Assembly: GCA_028702245.1 (NCBI GenBank)
Contig: JAQVPE010000043.1
Location: 1 to 6,760 of the forward strand
Source of the DNA: Candidatus Izemoplasmatales bacterium
GTDB taxonomy: Bacteria; Bacillota_I; Bacilli_A; Izemoplasmatales; Hujiaoplasmataceae
Direction: 5' to 3'
Length of the DNA: 6,760 bases
Each line of letters begins with the position of its first letter. Positions within the stretch are counted from its first letter, which is position 1. Positions 6,622 to 6,760 of the stretch are shown in pieces. The translations under genes were made by a program, and so were the position numbers. The notes under the pieces are model-generated. The model was not told the origin of the DNA. It was given only the letters and a program-made list of their open reading frames with translations, and ran no database searches.

Positions 6622-6760
6622 TGAAAGTGTTGATAATTGGCAGTGGCGGCCGAGAACACGCGTTAGTGCGAAAAATTCGTCACGATGATCCGGGTGCACA
6701 AATCTATGCCATCCCCGGCAATCCAGGCATTGCCCAGGAAGCTAATTGCGTCCATCTTCC
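6621..6760 (+). CDS. purD: Phosphoribosylamine-glycine ligase (GAR synthetase), N-terminal 46 residues (3' end cut by window)
   Basis: PurD ligates glycine to phosphoribosylamine with ATP, giving GAR (purine step 2, an ATP-grasp enzyme of about 420 residues). Only the start of the N-terminal pre-ATP-grasp domain is present, but it is diagnostic: MKVLIIGSGGREHAL at 1-15 and the PGNPG loop at 32-36. The frame stays open to the window end. The ATG shares its A with the purH stop (TGATG). Only a weak AGG at 6604-6606, about 14 bases upstream, could serve as an SD, so initiation probably relies on ribosomes finishing purH. The position directly after purH is the same as in Bacillus. Confidence 0.93.
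   Translation, partial: MKVLIIGSGGREHALVRKIRHDDPGAQIYAIPGNPGIAQEANCVHL

Noticed and set aside
6172..6699. 175-codon open frame on the - strand across purH and purD
   Set aside because: It lies opposite clearly conserved purH/purD sequence and its translation shows no recognisable domain; it is an antisense shadow of constrained coding sequence.

Overview
The window is a single, densely packed stretch of a de novo purine biosynthesis operon, with every gene on the + strand. In order it holds the 3' part of purL, then complete purC, purF, purM, purN and purH, and the first 140 bases of purD. The 5' end of purL and most of purD lie outside the window. All six stop codons are TGA and tryptophan is written TGG, so the standard bacterial code (table 11) is in use. 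Five of the six junctions overlap by 1 or 4 bases, and there is no intergenic stretch longer than about 10 bases. No promoter, riboswitch, terminator, RNA gene, mobile element or CRISPR array is visible. The operon leader, where a purine regulator would act, must lie upstream of base 1.

The encoded enzymes cover most of the route from PRPP to IMP: PurF (step 1), PurD (2), PurN (3), PurL (4), PurM (5), PurC (7) and PurH (9 and 10). PurE/PurK (step 6) and PurB (step 8) are absent here and may lie elsewhere, for example upstream. Gene order does not follow reaction order. The block purC-F-M-N-H-D resembles the Bacillus/Clostridium pur operon. PurL, however, is the large single-chain form carrying its own C-terminal glutaminase domain, rather than the Bacillus-type PurS/PurQ/PurL trio.

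The proteins look Gram-positive. PurF has a propeptide before its catalytic Cys and four Fe-S cysteines, as in Bacillus subtilis. PurM begins MSKAYTKAGVD, very like the Bacillus protein, and several genes have strong AGGAG-type ribosome binding sites. My best inference is a Firmicutes (Bacillota) bacterium of Clostridia, Erysipelotrichia or related uncultured Bacilli type, with a balanced GC content. I cannot name a genus.

This is core metabolism with intact catalytic motifs throughout, and I found no undescribed system in it. The points worth a second look are modest: near-continuous translational coupling, strong enrichment of GATC, AT-rich rare codons at the end of purN that coincide with the purH ribosome binding site, and the choice of start and propeptide in PurF.
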